A stretch of 13,162 nt of DNA, from positions 1 through 13,162 of the forward strand of contig CAZMQV010000080.1 in the NCBI GenBank assembly GCA_964568675.1, given 5' to 3'. Below, in pieces: positions 1 to 7,171 of the stretch (within the stretch, counting starts at the first letter, position 1; every line of letters starts with the position of its first letter). The DNA is from UPXZ01 sp964568675. GTDB lineage: Bacteria; Bacteroidota; Bacteroidia; Bacteroidales; Paludibacteraceae. The notes under the pieces were generated by a model. That model made no database searches and was not told where the DNA came from. It saw only the letters and a list, made by a program, of their open reading frames with translations. Both the position numbers and the translations under genes were made by a program.

Positions 1-38
1 AAACCGACCTCCTCCCCCTCGAATCTGACGTAAATATC

Positions 39-65
39 TGTCATTCTGAACGTAGAGAAGAATCT
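39..65. repeat. Dispersed-type intergenic repeat (TCATTCTGAACG...GAAGAATCT)
   Basis: The stretch begins TGTCATTCTGAACG and ends GAAGAATCT. The outer ATTCT/AGAAT arms can pair, giving a short imperfect hairpin. From general knowledge, near-identical intergenic words with the core CATTCTGA..GAAGAATC recur in many unrelated bacterial genomes and behave like non-autonomous dispersed repeats. Only one copy is visible here, so membership of a repeat family is recalled and not shown by this window. It lies just upstream of the antiporter gene and does not overlap coding sequence. Confidence 0.45.
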
Positions 66-177
66 AAAAAATTTAGTCGGTCAGTAGTGATTTTTTTTTA
101 ATAGGCATTTTTCTGATAATCATTTGTTGTGATGTGAGATATTGCCAAGACATTCCCTTTACAGCTTAATTATTGCA

Positions 178-1593
178 ATGAAACAAAAACAACAACTTGG
201 TCTTTGGCTGCTCGTCTTTGTGTCGCTTGGTTCGATGATAGGTTCGGGTATATTCAATTCGCCGAAAGACCTGATAGCGGTAGCCAATCCGATGGGCGTG
301 ATGCTAACATGGCTTGTGGGTGGAATTGGCGCGCTGATACTCGCCCTGGTTTTTGTGTATCTTTCCGCTAAAAAGCCTGAACTTCGGAGTGGAATTTACG
401 CTTATGCGCGCGAAGGTTTCGGCGATTATATGGGCTTCAATTCAGCATGGGGTTATTGGTCGCTGGGGTGGTTGGGCAATATCAGCTATTTTGCGCTTTT
501 TTTCAAGACTTTGAATGATTTTCTGGGAGAAAACTCGCTTTCTCCGACTACTTCTTTTTACATTGCATCGGCAATTTTATGGATTTACTATTCTATATTG
601 CGTGCCGGAGTTCGCGAAGGGGCGATTCTAAATTTCATTGTAACTTTCGCAAAATTACTGCCAATTGTATTGGTAATTCTTCTCGGATTTTCACTAGTTA
701 AAGGCTCGGTTTTCAATGTGCCGAATTGGGATAGTGTACTTGCTGCAACCGGCAACCCTACGACACCATTGCTACAGGTAAAGGATGCTATGGCAATCGT
801 ATTGTGGTGTTTTGTAGGTGTCGAAGCAGCTTCCGTATTGTCGGGTAGGGCGATAAATCAACAAGTGGTGAGGCGCGCTACTATCATTTCGGTGCTTTTG
901 GTACTTGCAATCTATATGTTTGTGAGCTTCGTTGCCATTGGCTCTGTCGATGCGGTGAGTTTGTATGAATCGCCTACGCCGCTCGCGTTGTTGCTTAGTA
1001 ATACTTCCATTGGCAATGTTGGCGCGTTTGTACTTCAAATGGGTATAATGGTTTCAGTGATGGGTGCAAGTCTTTCGTGGATTATTTTGTCGGTCGAAAC
1101 GATGTATGCCGCCGCGCGCGATGGGGTAATGCCAAAATCGCTTGCCAAAGTAAACAAAAAAGATGTTCCGGTGAACGCATTGCTGCTCACACAGCTGTTT
1201 ACACAAGTTTTCTTATTCTCAATCTTGTCGCCTCGCCTCAACGATACTTATCTGGCAGCCATCACCATTGGCACCACCATGGTGTTAATTCCCTATTTGC
1301 TTTCATCGCTTTATGCCGTGAAGCTTAGTTTTGATGATAGCGACGGAAGGAGCGTTGATAGGATAGTGGCGATACTTGGCACGCTTTATTCGGCTTATGT
1401 TATTTATGCTGTGGGGCTGAAATACCTTTATCTTTCTTTGTTATTCTATGCCCTTGGCCTGTTTTTTTATCTCAAAGGCAGGCATGAAGCGCGCATAAAA
1501 CCAACTCGATGGGAGTCCGTCCTTATGGTGTTGATAGTGGTTGCTGCTCTGCTTGTCGTTCTGTTAATTGCCGAAGGGAAAGTAACGCTTTAA
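178..1593 (+). CDS. arcD: ArcD-type arginine/ornithine (basic amino acid) antiporter, APC superfamily
   Basis: Inner-membrane amino-acid antiporter of the APC superfamily, basic amino acid/polyamine group. With the start at 178 it has 471 residues, the usual length, and about 12 hydrophobic segments fill the protein. The N-terminal signature GSMIGSGIFNSP is the substrate-binding unwound helix 1 of this family. GFGDYMGFNSAWGYW, SWIILSVETMYAAARDG and the C-terminal end closely resemble what I recall of Pseudomonas ArcD. An in-frame ATG 36 bases upstream (142) is possible, but it would add a polar N-terminal extension not typical of the family. Family members exchange arginine for ornithine, but relatives carry lysine or other amino acids, so the substrate is inferred. 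No arginine deiminase genes are adjacent. It is convergent with the Crp-type regulator. Confidence 0.85.
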   Translation: MKQKQQLGLWLLVFVSLGSMIGSGIFNSPKDLIAVANPMGVMLTWLVGGIGALILALVFVYLSAKKPELRSGIYAYAREGFGDYMGFNSAWGYWSLGWLGNISYFALFFKTLNDFLGENSLSPTTSFYIASAILWIYYSILRAGVREGAILNFIVTFAKLLPIVLVILLGFSLVKGSVFNVPNWDSVLAATGNPTTPLLQVKDAMAIVLWCFVGVEAASVLSGRAINQQVVRRATIISVLLVLAIYMFVSFVAIGSVDAVSLYESPTPLALLLSNTSIGNVGAFVLQMGIMVSVMGASLSWIILSVETMYAAARDGVMPKSLAKVNKKDVPVNALLLTQLFTQVFLFSILSPRLNDTYLAAITIGTTMVLIPYLLSSLYAVKLSFDDSDGRSVDRIVAILGTLYSAYVIYAVGLKYLYLSLLFYALGLFFYLKGRHEARIKPTRWESVLMVLIVVAALLVVLLIAEGKVTL

Positions 1594-1623
1594 TGGAAAA
1601 AAATCCTGCTGTGTGATTATCTC

Positions 1624-1658
1624 AAATAGTGGCAGCGAATGTGGCGGCTATTTTATCC
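1624..1658 (+). terminator. Possible terminator of the antiporter gene
   Basis: AAATAG (1624-1629) can pair with CTATTT (1648-1653), with a short GC/GC extension inside after a mismatch, followed by TTTTATCCGTTTTT. It lies between two convergent genes and overlaps the last codons of the regulator gene. The stem is weak and AT-rich, so this is tentative. Confidence 0.3.
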
Positions 1659-2330
1659 GTTTTTGCTGATTAGCTTCAACAATTCTTTGTTTAGAATCGT
1701 AATTTCTTTTCCCCGCATACGGATTATTTCGTCCTTGTCAAACTCCGTAAGCATGCGACTCACGCTTTCGCGCGTCGTGTCCACCAAGTTGCCCACTTCC
1801 GATTGCGATAGCGGTAATGTGAAGTTGTCCGATTCGAAAATCACATTGGAAAGTTCGAGCAGAAAAGCGGCGATATTACCACGCGCCTGTTTTTGGGTGC
1901 GATTGGCGCACCTGCGGAATGAGTCGAGTTCGTTGCGGCATAGTTCCAGGATAATGTCATTCGCAAACTGAGAATTTTCCTTTAGCAAAGTTTCAAATAC
2001 ATTTACATCTACAAAGCAGACTTCAGTTTCTGAAATCGCAGTTACGGAATATTGATTTATTTTCTCGCCTATCGTAGTTGGCAAAGCGAGGTAGGTGGGC
2101 GCTTTCACTAAGCGAACAATCTGTTCGTAGTAAGGTCCGGTCAAATGCAACTTCACCAATCCTTGTCGCAGAAATACTACATTGGTGGAGTACACGCCTT
2201 GACGAATGATGGAGTCGCCTTTGCGAAACTGCGCTACAAGGTGATTGTCATTTAAGTTCTGAAAACTGTTTTCGTTTAGCGTGTTGGCAACTCGGGTGTT
2301 AAACACGCAGTGTTTGCATTCATGGTTCAT
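1653..2330 (-). CDS. Crp/Fnr-family transcriptional regulator
   Basis: A 225-residue DNA-binding regulator of the Crp/Fnr family. Residues about 20-115 form the cyclic-nucleotide-binding-type beta-roll (FRKGDSIIRQG...VFLRQGLVKL). About 120-150 are the long dimerisation helix, and about 170-215 are the winged helix-turn-helix (LSQSEVGNLVDTTRESVSRML). The recognition helix carries R187, E188, S191 and R192, which combines the residues Crp and Fnr use to read TGTGA and TTGAT. Cysteines occur at 5, 8, 105, 131 and 141; the CKHC pair near the N-terminus recalls Fnr-like redox sensors, but an Fe-S cluster is not demonstrated. The next in-frame ATG is near residue 193, so the start at 2330 is the sensible ATG. 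The gene is divergent from the DsrE2/TusA pair and shares with it a region holding a perfect TGTGA/TCACA palindrome, so autoregulation and control of the sulfur genes are likely. The ligand is unknown. Confidence 0.9.
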   Translation of the reverse strand: MNHECKHCVFNTRVANTLNENSFQNLNDNHLVAQFRKGDSIIRQGVYSTNVVFLRQGLVKLHLTGPYYEQIVRLVKAPTYLALPTTIGEKINQYSVTAISETEVCFVDVNVFETLLKENSQFANDIILELCRNELDSFRRCANRTQKQARGNIAAFLLELSNVIFESDNFTLPLSQSEVGNLVDTTRESVSRMLTEFDKDEIIRMRGKEITILNKELLKLISKNG

Positions 2331-2334
2331 GATG

Positions 2335-2365
2335 CAAATATAAGGAATGTGATTTATATCACAAA
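2335..2365 (-). promoter_or_regulatory. Promoter of the Crp/Fnr gene (TTTG-N19-TATATTTG)
   Basis: On the minus strand TTTG (2365-2362) is followed after 19 bases by TATATTTG (2342-2335), an exact match to the Bacteroidota -33/-7 form. The -7 element ends only four bases before the start codon at 2330, so the predicted transcript would have almost no leader. The palindrome at 2348-2363 lies between the two elements and overlaps the -33 end, where a bound regulator would block RNA polymerase. Confidence 0.6.
2348..2363. promoter_or_regulatory. Perfect Crp/Fnr-type operator palindrome
   Basis: TGTGATTTATATCACA is TGTGA-N6-TCACA, the classical Crp consensus form, with arms TGTGAT/ATCACA perfectly symmetrical around TTAT. 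It lies 18 bases upstream of the regulator start codon and about 105 bases upstream of the DsrE2-like gene. It falls inside the regulator's own promoter (predicted repression), while its centre is about 75 bases upstream of the predicted start of the divergent transcript (possible activation). Binding by the neighbouring regulator is inferred. Confidence 0.75.
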
Positions 2366-2390
2366 ATTTTGTATGCTACTGCACATGGTT

Positions 2391-2425
2391 TTTTCGAAAA
2401 GTGATAATAAATTGATATAAATTTG
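2391..2425 (+). promoter_or_regulatory. Promoter of the DsrE2-TusA transcript
   Basis: TAAATTTG at 2418-2425 is an exact -7 element (TAnnTTTG). The -33 region, around TTTTTTCG at 2389-2396 with about 21 bases spacing, is poor. Transcription would begin near 2430, giving a leader of roughly 40 bases. A weak -33 together with an upstream Crp-type palindrome fits an activator-dependent promoter, but this is inference. Confidence 0.5.
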
Positions 2426-2468
2426 CTGAAAATTTTCTTTATTCAATTACCAGAAAAACCACAATAAA

Positions 2469-3035
2469 ATGGAAAACCAAAATGAAATCACTTTAGAACA
2501 GCTGCAGGCTCAAATTGAAGCTCTTCAAAAGAAGATTAAGCGTCTCGAAAACAATAGGCAGGATCAACTCTCCATTGCAATCGTATCAGGCGATATGGAT
2601 AAAATTCTTGCTTCGATGATAATTTCGCTGGCAGCGGCAGCCATGGATACGCAGGTGAAACTATTCTTCTCCTTCTGGGCGCTTGCTGCGCTTCGCGACC
2701 CCAAAAAGAATCCGCAAGGAAAAGATTTTATCTCCAAAATGTTTGGAATGATGCTTCCCAAAAGCAGAAATCACCTGAAACTCTCCAATATGAACATGAT
2801 GGGTATGGGACCTGTGATGATTAAAAGCCTGATGAAAAAGAAAAACGTGATGTCGCTCGACGAAATGTTTCGACAAGCGGCCGAATTGGGCATTGAAATC
2901 ACCGTATGCGAAATGTCAATGGATTTGATGGGCTTCAAAAAAGAAGAAATCATTGATTATCCTCATTTGCGCTACGCCGGAGCAACCACCTTTGTTGCCG
3001 ATGCGGGCGAAAGCGCTATGCAACTTTTTATTTAA
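2469..3035 (+). CDS. DsrE2-like (DsrE/DsrF/DrsH-like) sulfur-carrier protein
   Basis: A 188-residue protein of the DsrE/DsrF/DrsH-like family, closest to the DsrE2 branch. Residues about 5-32 are a charged heptad-like segment, probably a coiled coil. The DsrE fold follows from about 34 (LSIAIVSGDMDKILASMIIS), and then a Met-rich segment (about 90-125, including NMNMMGMG). The family signature CEMSMDLMG begins at C147, the only cysteine in the protein and therefore the probable persulfide-carrying residue. Hydrophobic stretches at about 46-60 and 64-76 resemble the membrane-associated parts of DsrE2 proteins. Such proteins are usually encoded beside TusA and pass sulfane sulfur in thiotransfer relays; here a TusA-like gene starts 61 bases downstream. 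The sulfur donor and acceptor are not known from the sequence. Confidence 0.85.
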   Translation: MENQNEITLEQLQAQIEALQKKIKRLENNRQDQLSIAIVSGDMDKILASMIISLAAAAMDTQVKLFFSFWALAALRDPKKNPQGKDFISKMFGMMLPKSRNHLKLSNMNMMGMGPVMIKSLMKKKNVMSLDEMFRQAAELGIEITVCEMSMDLMGFKKEEIIDYPHLRYAGATTFVADAGESAMQLFI

Positions 3036-3095
3036 TCACTTTCCGATATTTCTTCTCAGAAAAAATAATACCAAACTTTTAAAAAATAAATTATC

Positions 3096-3347
3096 ATGAC
3101 AGAAACAGAATTAAGAGCTCTTACAGTAGCTAAATCGGTTGACGCGCGCGGTACCGCTTGTCCCGGACCACTTTTGGAAGCAAAAAAAGCAATCGGTACC
3201 ATTGCCGAAGACGATGTGATGGAAATACTATCGGCCGATGAAGGTACGAAAGTGGACATTCCCAAATGGTGTAACAAACAAGGGCACGAATACCTCGGTG
3301 CTGTAGAAGAGAATGGCTATTTCAAAATCTATATGAGAAAGCAATAA
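3096..3347 (+). CDS. TusA-family sulfurtransferase/sulfur carrier
   Basis: An 83-residue cytoplasmic sulfur carrier of the TusA/SirA family, of typical length. The hallmark CPxP motif appears as C22-P-G-P after VDARGTA, and C22 is the residue that carries persulfide sulfur in the family. A second cysteine (C59, in PKWCNKQGH) sits where many paralogues linked to sulfur oxidation/reduction genes also have one. The gene follows the DsrE2-like gene at 60 bases and a hairpin follows its stop codon, so the two probably form a bicistronic unit. Context (Hdr/Qmo-like genes from 3571) argues for a role in sulfane-sulfur trafficking and not tRNA thiolation. That distinction is inferred. Confidence 0.9.
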   Translation: MTETELRALTVAKSVDARGTACPGPLLEAKKAIGTIAEDDVMEILSADEGTKVDIPKWCNKQGHEYLGAVEENGYFKIYMRKQ

Positions 3348-3363
3348 GTATGAAGCGCATCTT

Positions 3364-3405
3364 GCCGGGATTCTGAATTATCATATTTCCCGGCCGGATG
3401 TTTTT
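3364..3405 (+). terminator. Terminator-like hairpin after the TusA-like gene
   Basis: GCCGGGA (3364-3370) pairs perfectly with TCCCGGC (3388-3394) across a 17-base loop, followed by CGGATGTTTTTC. It starts 17 bases after the TusA-like stop codon. The long loop and short spacer make it less than ideal, so it could be partial and allow read-through into the Qmo-like genes. Confidence 0.5.
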
Positions 3406-3570
3406 CATGATAAACCGTTTTCTCTGAGTTGTCAGATTCTACCTAAATACCATAAACACAAATTCAATATTATATTGCGATTCTAACATGGCATTTCTTT
3501 TATCATTGCGAATCGCCAATTACTCCCTCTGTCTTCTTTTCAAATCAATTTATACTCAAAATGTATATCT

Positions 3571-3984
3571 ATGGCTATATATAAAAGTAAAACAGCAAAG
3601 ATACTTGTATTCTCTACCGAGAAAATCTCGGATCCCGCCATTGATATGGCCGGATTGCTCAAACTGCATTATCCACCTACGGTTTACACCATTTCGGTGC
3701 CTTGCTCCAGCGGGATAAAGCCAAAATGGATTCTTCACGCTTACGAACGCGGTTTCGATGGTGTGTTCATTGCCGCCGATGGCTCCGATTGTGTATTTGG
3801 CGAAAGCTGTACCGAAAAGACGGGTGGGGTAGTTAAGATGACTCACGATATGATGAAAACCAACGAGATAGACCCCGCGCGCTTGCGAATGGCTGCTATT
3901 TGCTCCGTTTGCAGCGAGTCTTTTGTGAAACAGATAAGAAGCTTTAATGAATACTTACTCAAAACTTTACACACAGAATCGTGA
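3571..3984 (+). CDS. Free-standing MvhD/FlpD-like electron-transfer protein (hydrogenase iron-sulfur subunit family)
   Basis: A 137-residue protein of the MvhD/FlpD family, which in Hdr complexes passes electrons to HdrA and in sulfate reducers forms the C-terminal part of QmoB. Family features in order are YPPTVYTISVPCSSG (C45), the helix WILHAYERGFDGVFIAAD, GSDCVFGESC (C74, C80), and ICSVCSESF (C111, C114). Canonical MvhD begins with a cysteine pair in a CCNWC-like segment. Here that N-terminus reads LVFSTEKISDPAIDMAG and has no cysteine, so the Fe-S ligand set differs. The gene opens the Qmo-like cluster. Its TGA overlaps the GTG start of the next gene by four bases, which indicates translational coupling. 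An ATG ten bases upstream is out of frame. Confidence 0.8.
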   Translation: MAIYKSKTAKILVFSTEKISDPAIDMAGLLKLHYPPTVYTISVPCSSGIKPKWILHAYERGFDGVFIAADGSDCVFGESCTEKTGGVVKMTHDMMKTNEIDPARLRMAAICSVCSESFVKQIRSFNEYLLKTLHTES

Positions 3985-5279
3985 ATCAGGAAATAAAAAA
4001 TATTAGTTATGACGCGCTCGTTGTCGGTGCAGGCATCGCCGGAGGTGAAGTGGCGCTCAATCTTGCCAACAACGGTTTCAAGGTTTTGCTGGTGGAGAAA
4101 GAGGATACGGTAGGCGGTAAAATGATTATGTTGAGCAAGGTATTCCCAACGCTCGATTGCTCGGCATGTATCACCACACCCAAAATATCTGAAATATCGC
4201 GGCACCCAAACATTACCATTCTCACCGGAAGCCGTGCGAGCAATATCAAAAAAGTGAGTAAAAATGAGTTTACTGCAACCATACGCGTTAAACCACGTTA
4301 TGTGCATGTGGCTGATTGCACTGCCTGTCAGAAATGCGAAGAAGCTTGTCCGGTGAGTGTCAATGACCAATACCAATATGATTTGGTAGGACGCAAAGCA
4401 GCCTATATCCCTTTCAATATCGCCAGTCCCAAAGCGGCGGTAATTGACATAGAAAACTGTACGCTTTGCGGAGCGTGCGAGCGGGTTTGCCCTACTAATT
4501 GCATTGACTTTACAATGAAAGAAGAAGAGCTCAACTTACGGGTTCGCACCGTGGTTGTCGCTACAGGATTCAAACTATTCGACCCGCTAAAAATACCTCG
4601 ATACGGTTATGGAGAGTACGAAAATGTGTTAACGTCGATGCAAATGGAGCGTCAGATAGCGCCAACACGACCTTTTCACACCATTCTACGACCGAGCGAC
4701 GGAAAAATGCCCGATAAAATAGCCTATGTGCTTTGCACCGGTTCGCGCGATGCCTCCGTTGGAAATCCTATCTGCTCGCAAATCTGCTGCATGTATTCCA
4801 TCAAGCAGGCGCAGTTACTCATGGGGGCGCTCCCTATGGCCGATGTTACTATTTATTATCTCAATATCCGCTCTTTTGGCAAAGGATTCGAGGAGTTCTA
4901 CGAGCAAGCTAAAGGAATGGGTGTTAGTTTTATCAAGGGAAAAATAGGACGAATAACAGAGAAGGAAAATGGTAATCTGACATTGCGCTACGAAGATATT
5001 AATTCCGGAAGGTTGAAAGATGCTGACCATGACATGGTAGTGCTTTCGGTAGGCGCTTTGCCCAACGAAGAGGCGAATGAGCTCTTTGTGGATACGCTCC
5101 AGAAGGATAAATTCAGATTTGTGAAACAAACCGACTTAATGGCGTCGCCTGCCCAAACCAGCATTGAAGGCGTGTTTGTAGCCGGCACTGCTTCGGCTCC
5201 GATGGACATCCCCGATGCGATACTATCGGCAGGTTCGGCTTCGTCCGAAGCAATAAGTTATTTAATGAAAAATGCGTGA
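3981..5279 (+). CDS. QmoA/HdrA-like FAD and iron-sulfur protein
   Basis: A 432-residue HdrA-type flavoprotein, comparable in length to QmoA. The FAD-binding GxGxxG is VVGAGIAGGEV (about 14-24), followed by the HdrA signature FPTLDCSACITTPKI (C60, C63). Two [4Fe-4S] motifs are inserted: C113-C116-C119-C123 and C160-C163-C166-C170. VVVATGF (191-197) and GVFVAGTASAPMDIPDAI near the C-terminus complete the FAD domain. Conserved cysteines also occur at C252 (LCTGSR) and C265/C269/C270. The start is GTG at 3981, overlapping the preceding stop as GTGA. Known relatives act in quinone-interacting oxidoreductase (QmoABC) or heterodisulfide reductase complexes in the cytoplasm. No adenylyl-sulfate reductase lies next to it, so the electron partner is unknown. 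A 76-base gap with a T9 run separates it from the next gene. Confidence 0.88.
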   Translation: MNQEIKNISYDALVVGAGIAGGEVALNLANNGFKVLLVEKEDTVGGKMIMLSKVFPTLDCSACITTPKISEISRHPNITILTGSRASNIKKVSKNEFTATIRVKPRYVHVADCTACQKCEEACPVSVNDQYQYDLVGRKAAYIPFNIASPKAAVIDIENCTLCGACERVCPTNCIDFTMKEEELNLRVRTVVVATGFKLFDPLKIPRYGYGEYENVLTSMQMERQIAPTRPFHTILRPSDGKMPDKIAYVLCTGSRDASVGNPICSQICCMYSIKQAQLLMGALPMADVTIYYLNIRSFGKGFEEFYEQAKGMGVSFIKGKIGRITEKENGNLTLRYEDINSGRLKDADHDMVVLSVGALPNEEANELFVDTLQKDKFRFVKQTDLMASPAQTSIEGVFVAGTASAPMDIPDAILSAGSASSEAISYLMKNA

Positions 5280-5355
5280 AATAGAATTGAACAGCAACAT
5301 AACCGGTCTTTCTTAGTTTTTTTTTGAATGAAAAAGATGCGGAAAAATTAAAAAT

Positions 5356-7062
5356 ATGGAAAAGGAAAAAAGAATAGGAGTCTATATCTGTCATTGTGGT
5401 GGCAATATTTCCGACTATGTGGATGTGGAGAAAGTGAGGCAATCCATTGAAAACGATGATAATGTAGTGCTATCGCGAACTACCATGTTTGCCTGCTCCG
5501 ATGCCAACCAGCGCGAAATGGTAGAAGATATTGAGAAAAACCGGCTCGATGGCGTCATTGTGGCTTCGTGCTCACCAAAGTTGCACCTGGTTACTTTCCG
5601 CAATGTCAGCGAGCGTGGCAATCTGAATAAATACACTTACGTGCATTCCAATATCCGCGAACAGGCTTCCTGGGCACATTCCAACGATAAAGATGGTGCA
5701 ACCGAAAAAGCAATTCATCTGGTGAAATCGGCTTTAGCCAAAGCGCGACACACCGCGCCTCTCGAACCTTCGAAAGTGAAAGCGGAAAAAGCCGTGGCGG
5801 TTATCGGTGGTGGCTTGGCGGGGTTGAAAGCCGCGCTCTCACTCTCTGATAAGGAAACGCACGTTTTTGTTATAGAAAAAGAAGCCACTGTAGGCGGCTG
5901 GGTAGCAAAATGGAAGAATCTGTTTATGACCGAAGAAACCGGTGAGTTACTGATAAAAAGGCTTCACGAAGAACTCAAAAAACGACAGAATGTTACCATT
6001 TTCACCAATTCGGAGGTGAAAGCCAATTCGGGAAGTATCGGTAATATCGTATTGAAAATAAAGCAACGCGATGAAGAATTTGATATAACCGTGGGGTCGG
6101 TACTTGTGGCTACCGGATTTGATAATTACAAGCCGGGCGAAGGTGAGTTTGGCTTTGTTGCCGTCCCCAATGTCATCACTTTGCCGGAGTTCAAGCAACT
6201 AATCGACCACGAGAAAGACGTGCTTACTTACAATGGTAAACGTGTGAAAAATATAGCCTATATCTACTGTGTGGGTAGCCGCCAACCCGAAGGGGGAAAT
6301 ACCTACTGCTCGCGCTATTGCTGTACGGCTACAATTCACGCCGCTATTCTGGCACGCGATAAATTCAAAGGGATTCAAAATTTCCACTTTACTCGTGGTG
6401 TGCGCTCGTATGGAAAACAAGAGTTGCTCTATGCCCAATCGTTGCAAGGTGGTGATATTTACATGCAATCGTATGAAGATGACCTGCCTACTGTATTTGC
6501 GCGAAACAACAAACCGGTGGTGCGTATCAACGATATTCTGACCGGTGGGCGCGAACTGGAAGTTGAGGCGGATTTGGTGGTACTCGTTACGGCTATGGTG
6601 CCGCGCGACGACAATTCGGTGGGTTCATTATTCAAATTGCCCAAAGGTCGCGATAAATTCTTCAACGAAATTCACATGAAACTTCGTCCTGTGGAGACGG
6701 TAATTGACGGAGTAACCATTGCCGGCGCTTGTCAAGGTCCTAAAACGATTATCGAAACGGTTAATTCCGCGCTTGCCGCGGCTACCAAATCATACAGCAA
6801 TATTAGCAAAGGAGTACTCGAAACAGATCCTCAAGTAGCTGAAATCAGTGCGAAAGTCTGCACCGGTTGTGAAGCTTGCCTGCCACTCTGTCCTTTTGAT
6901 GCAATCGCTATGAAAAAAGAGGGCGTTGCCTCCATTGCAGTCATCAACCCAACGCTTTGCAAGGGCTGTGGCATGTGTATGCCGGTATGCGAGCCTGATG
7001 CCATTGACCTGATTGCTTATTCCAATGTAGAAATTATGGGAATGATAGACGCGTTGGCATGA
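5356..7062 (+). CDS. QmoB/HdrA-like FAD and iron-sulfur protein lacking the MvhD domain
   Basis: A 568-residue HdrA-like flavoprotein, paralogous to the preceding gene. Residues 1-140 form the N-terminal HdrA domain with YICHCGGNISDYVD (C12, C14), MFACSD (C47) and VASCSPKLH (C72). The FAD-binding motif is AVIGGGLAGLKAA (148-160), and VLVATGF follows at 249-255. YCVGSR and YCSRYCC (C305, C318, C322, C323) are typical HdrA cysteines. The C-terminus has two [4Fe-4S] ferredoxin motifs: C502-C505-C508-C512 and C535-C538-C541-C545. Sulfate-reducer QmoB is longer because an MvhD domain is fused at its C-terminus; here the protein stops after the ferredoxin domain and the MvhD-like part is encoded separately at 3571. 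It presumably forms the complex with its neighbours. Whether the flavin bifurcates electrons cannot be read from the sequence. Confidence 0.88.
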   Translation: MEKEKRIGVYICHCGGNISDYVDVEKVRQSIENDDNVVLSRTTMFACSDANQREMVEDIEKNRLDGVIVASCSPKLHLVTFRNVSERGNLNKYTYVHSNIREQASWAHSNDKDGATEKAIHLVKSALAKARHTAPLEPSKVKAEKAVAVIGGGLAGLKAALSLSDKETHVFVIEKEATVGGWVAKWKNLFMTEETGELLIKRLHEELKKRQNVTIFTNSEVKANSGSIGNIVLKIKQRDEEFDITVGSVLVATGFDNYKPGEGEFGFVAVPNVITLPEFKQLIDHEKDVLTYNGKRVKNIAYIYCVGSRQPEGGNTYCSRYCCTATIHAAILARDKFKGIQNFHFTRGVRSYGKQELLYAQSLQGGDIYMQSYEDDLPTVFARNNKPVVRINDILTGGRELEVEADLVVLVTAMVPRDDNSVGSLFKLPKGRDKFFNEIHMKLRPVETVIDGVTIAGACQGPKTIIETVNSALAAATKSYSNISKGVLETDPQVAEISAKVCTGCEACLPLCPFDAIAMKKEGVASIAVINPTLCKGCGMCMPVCEPDAIDLIAYSNVEIMGMIDALA

Positions 7063-7171
7063 TCGTATGAAAGGCGATGTGAAGATAAAGTTGACAAAGT
7101 GAATCATCGATTTTTGTAAACTGATATAAAATATTATGATAGTGAAAAATCATCAATGAATTTTGATATTT

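Noticed and set aside
125..147. Second Crp-type site before the antiporter (TTGTGATGTGAGATATTG)
   Set aside because: Only the TGTGA half is good; no TCACA-like second half at the right spacing.
3843..4376. Long minus-strand frame of 177 codons opposite the MvhD-like and QmoA-like genes
   Set aside because: It is a shadow of two well-supported plus-strand genes with clear Fe-S motifs, and has no recognisable domain.
7090..7130. Another copy of the 42-bp repeat (TTGACAAAGTGAATCATC...)
   Set aside because: Only the first eight bases match well; the rest needs gaps and is explained by AT-rich chance similarity.
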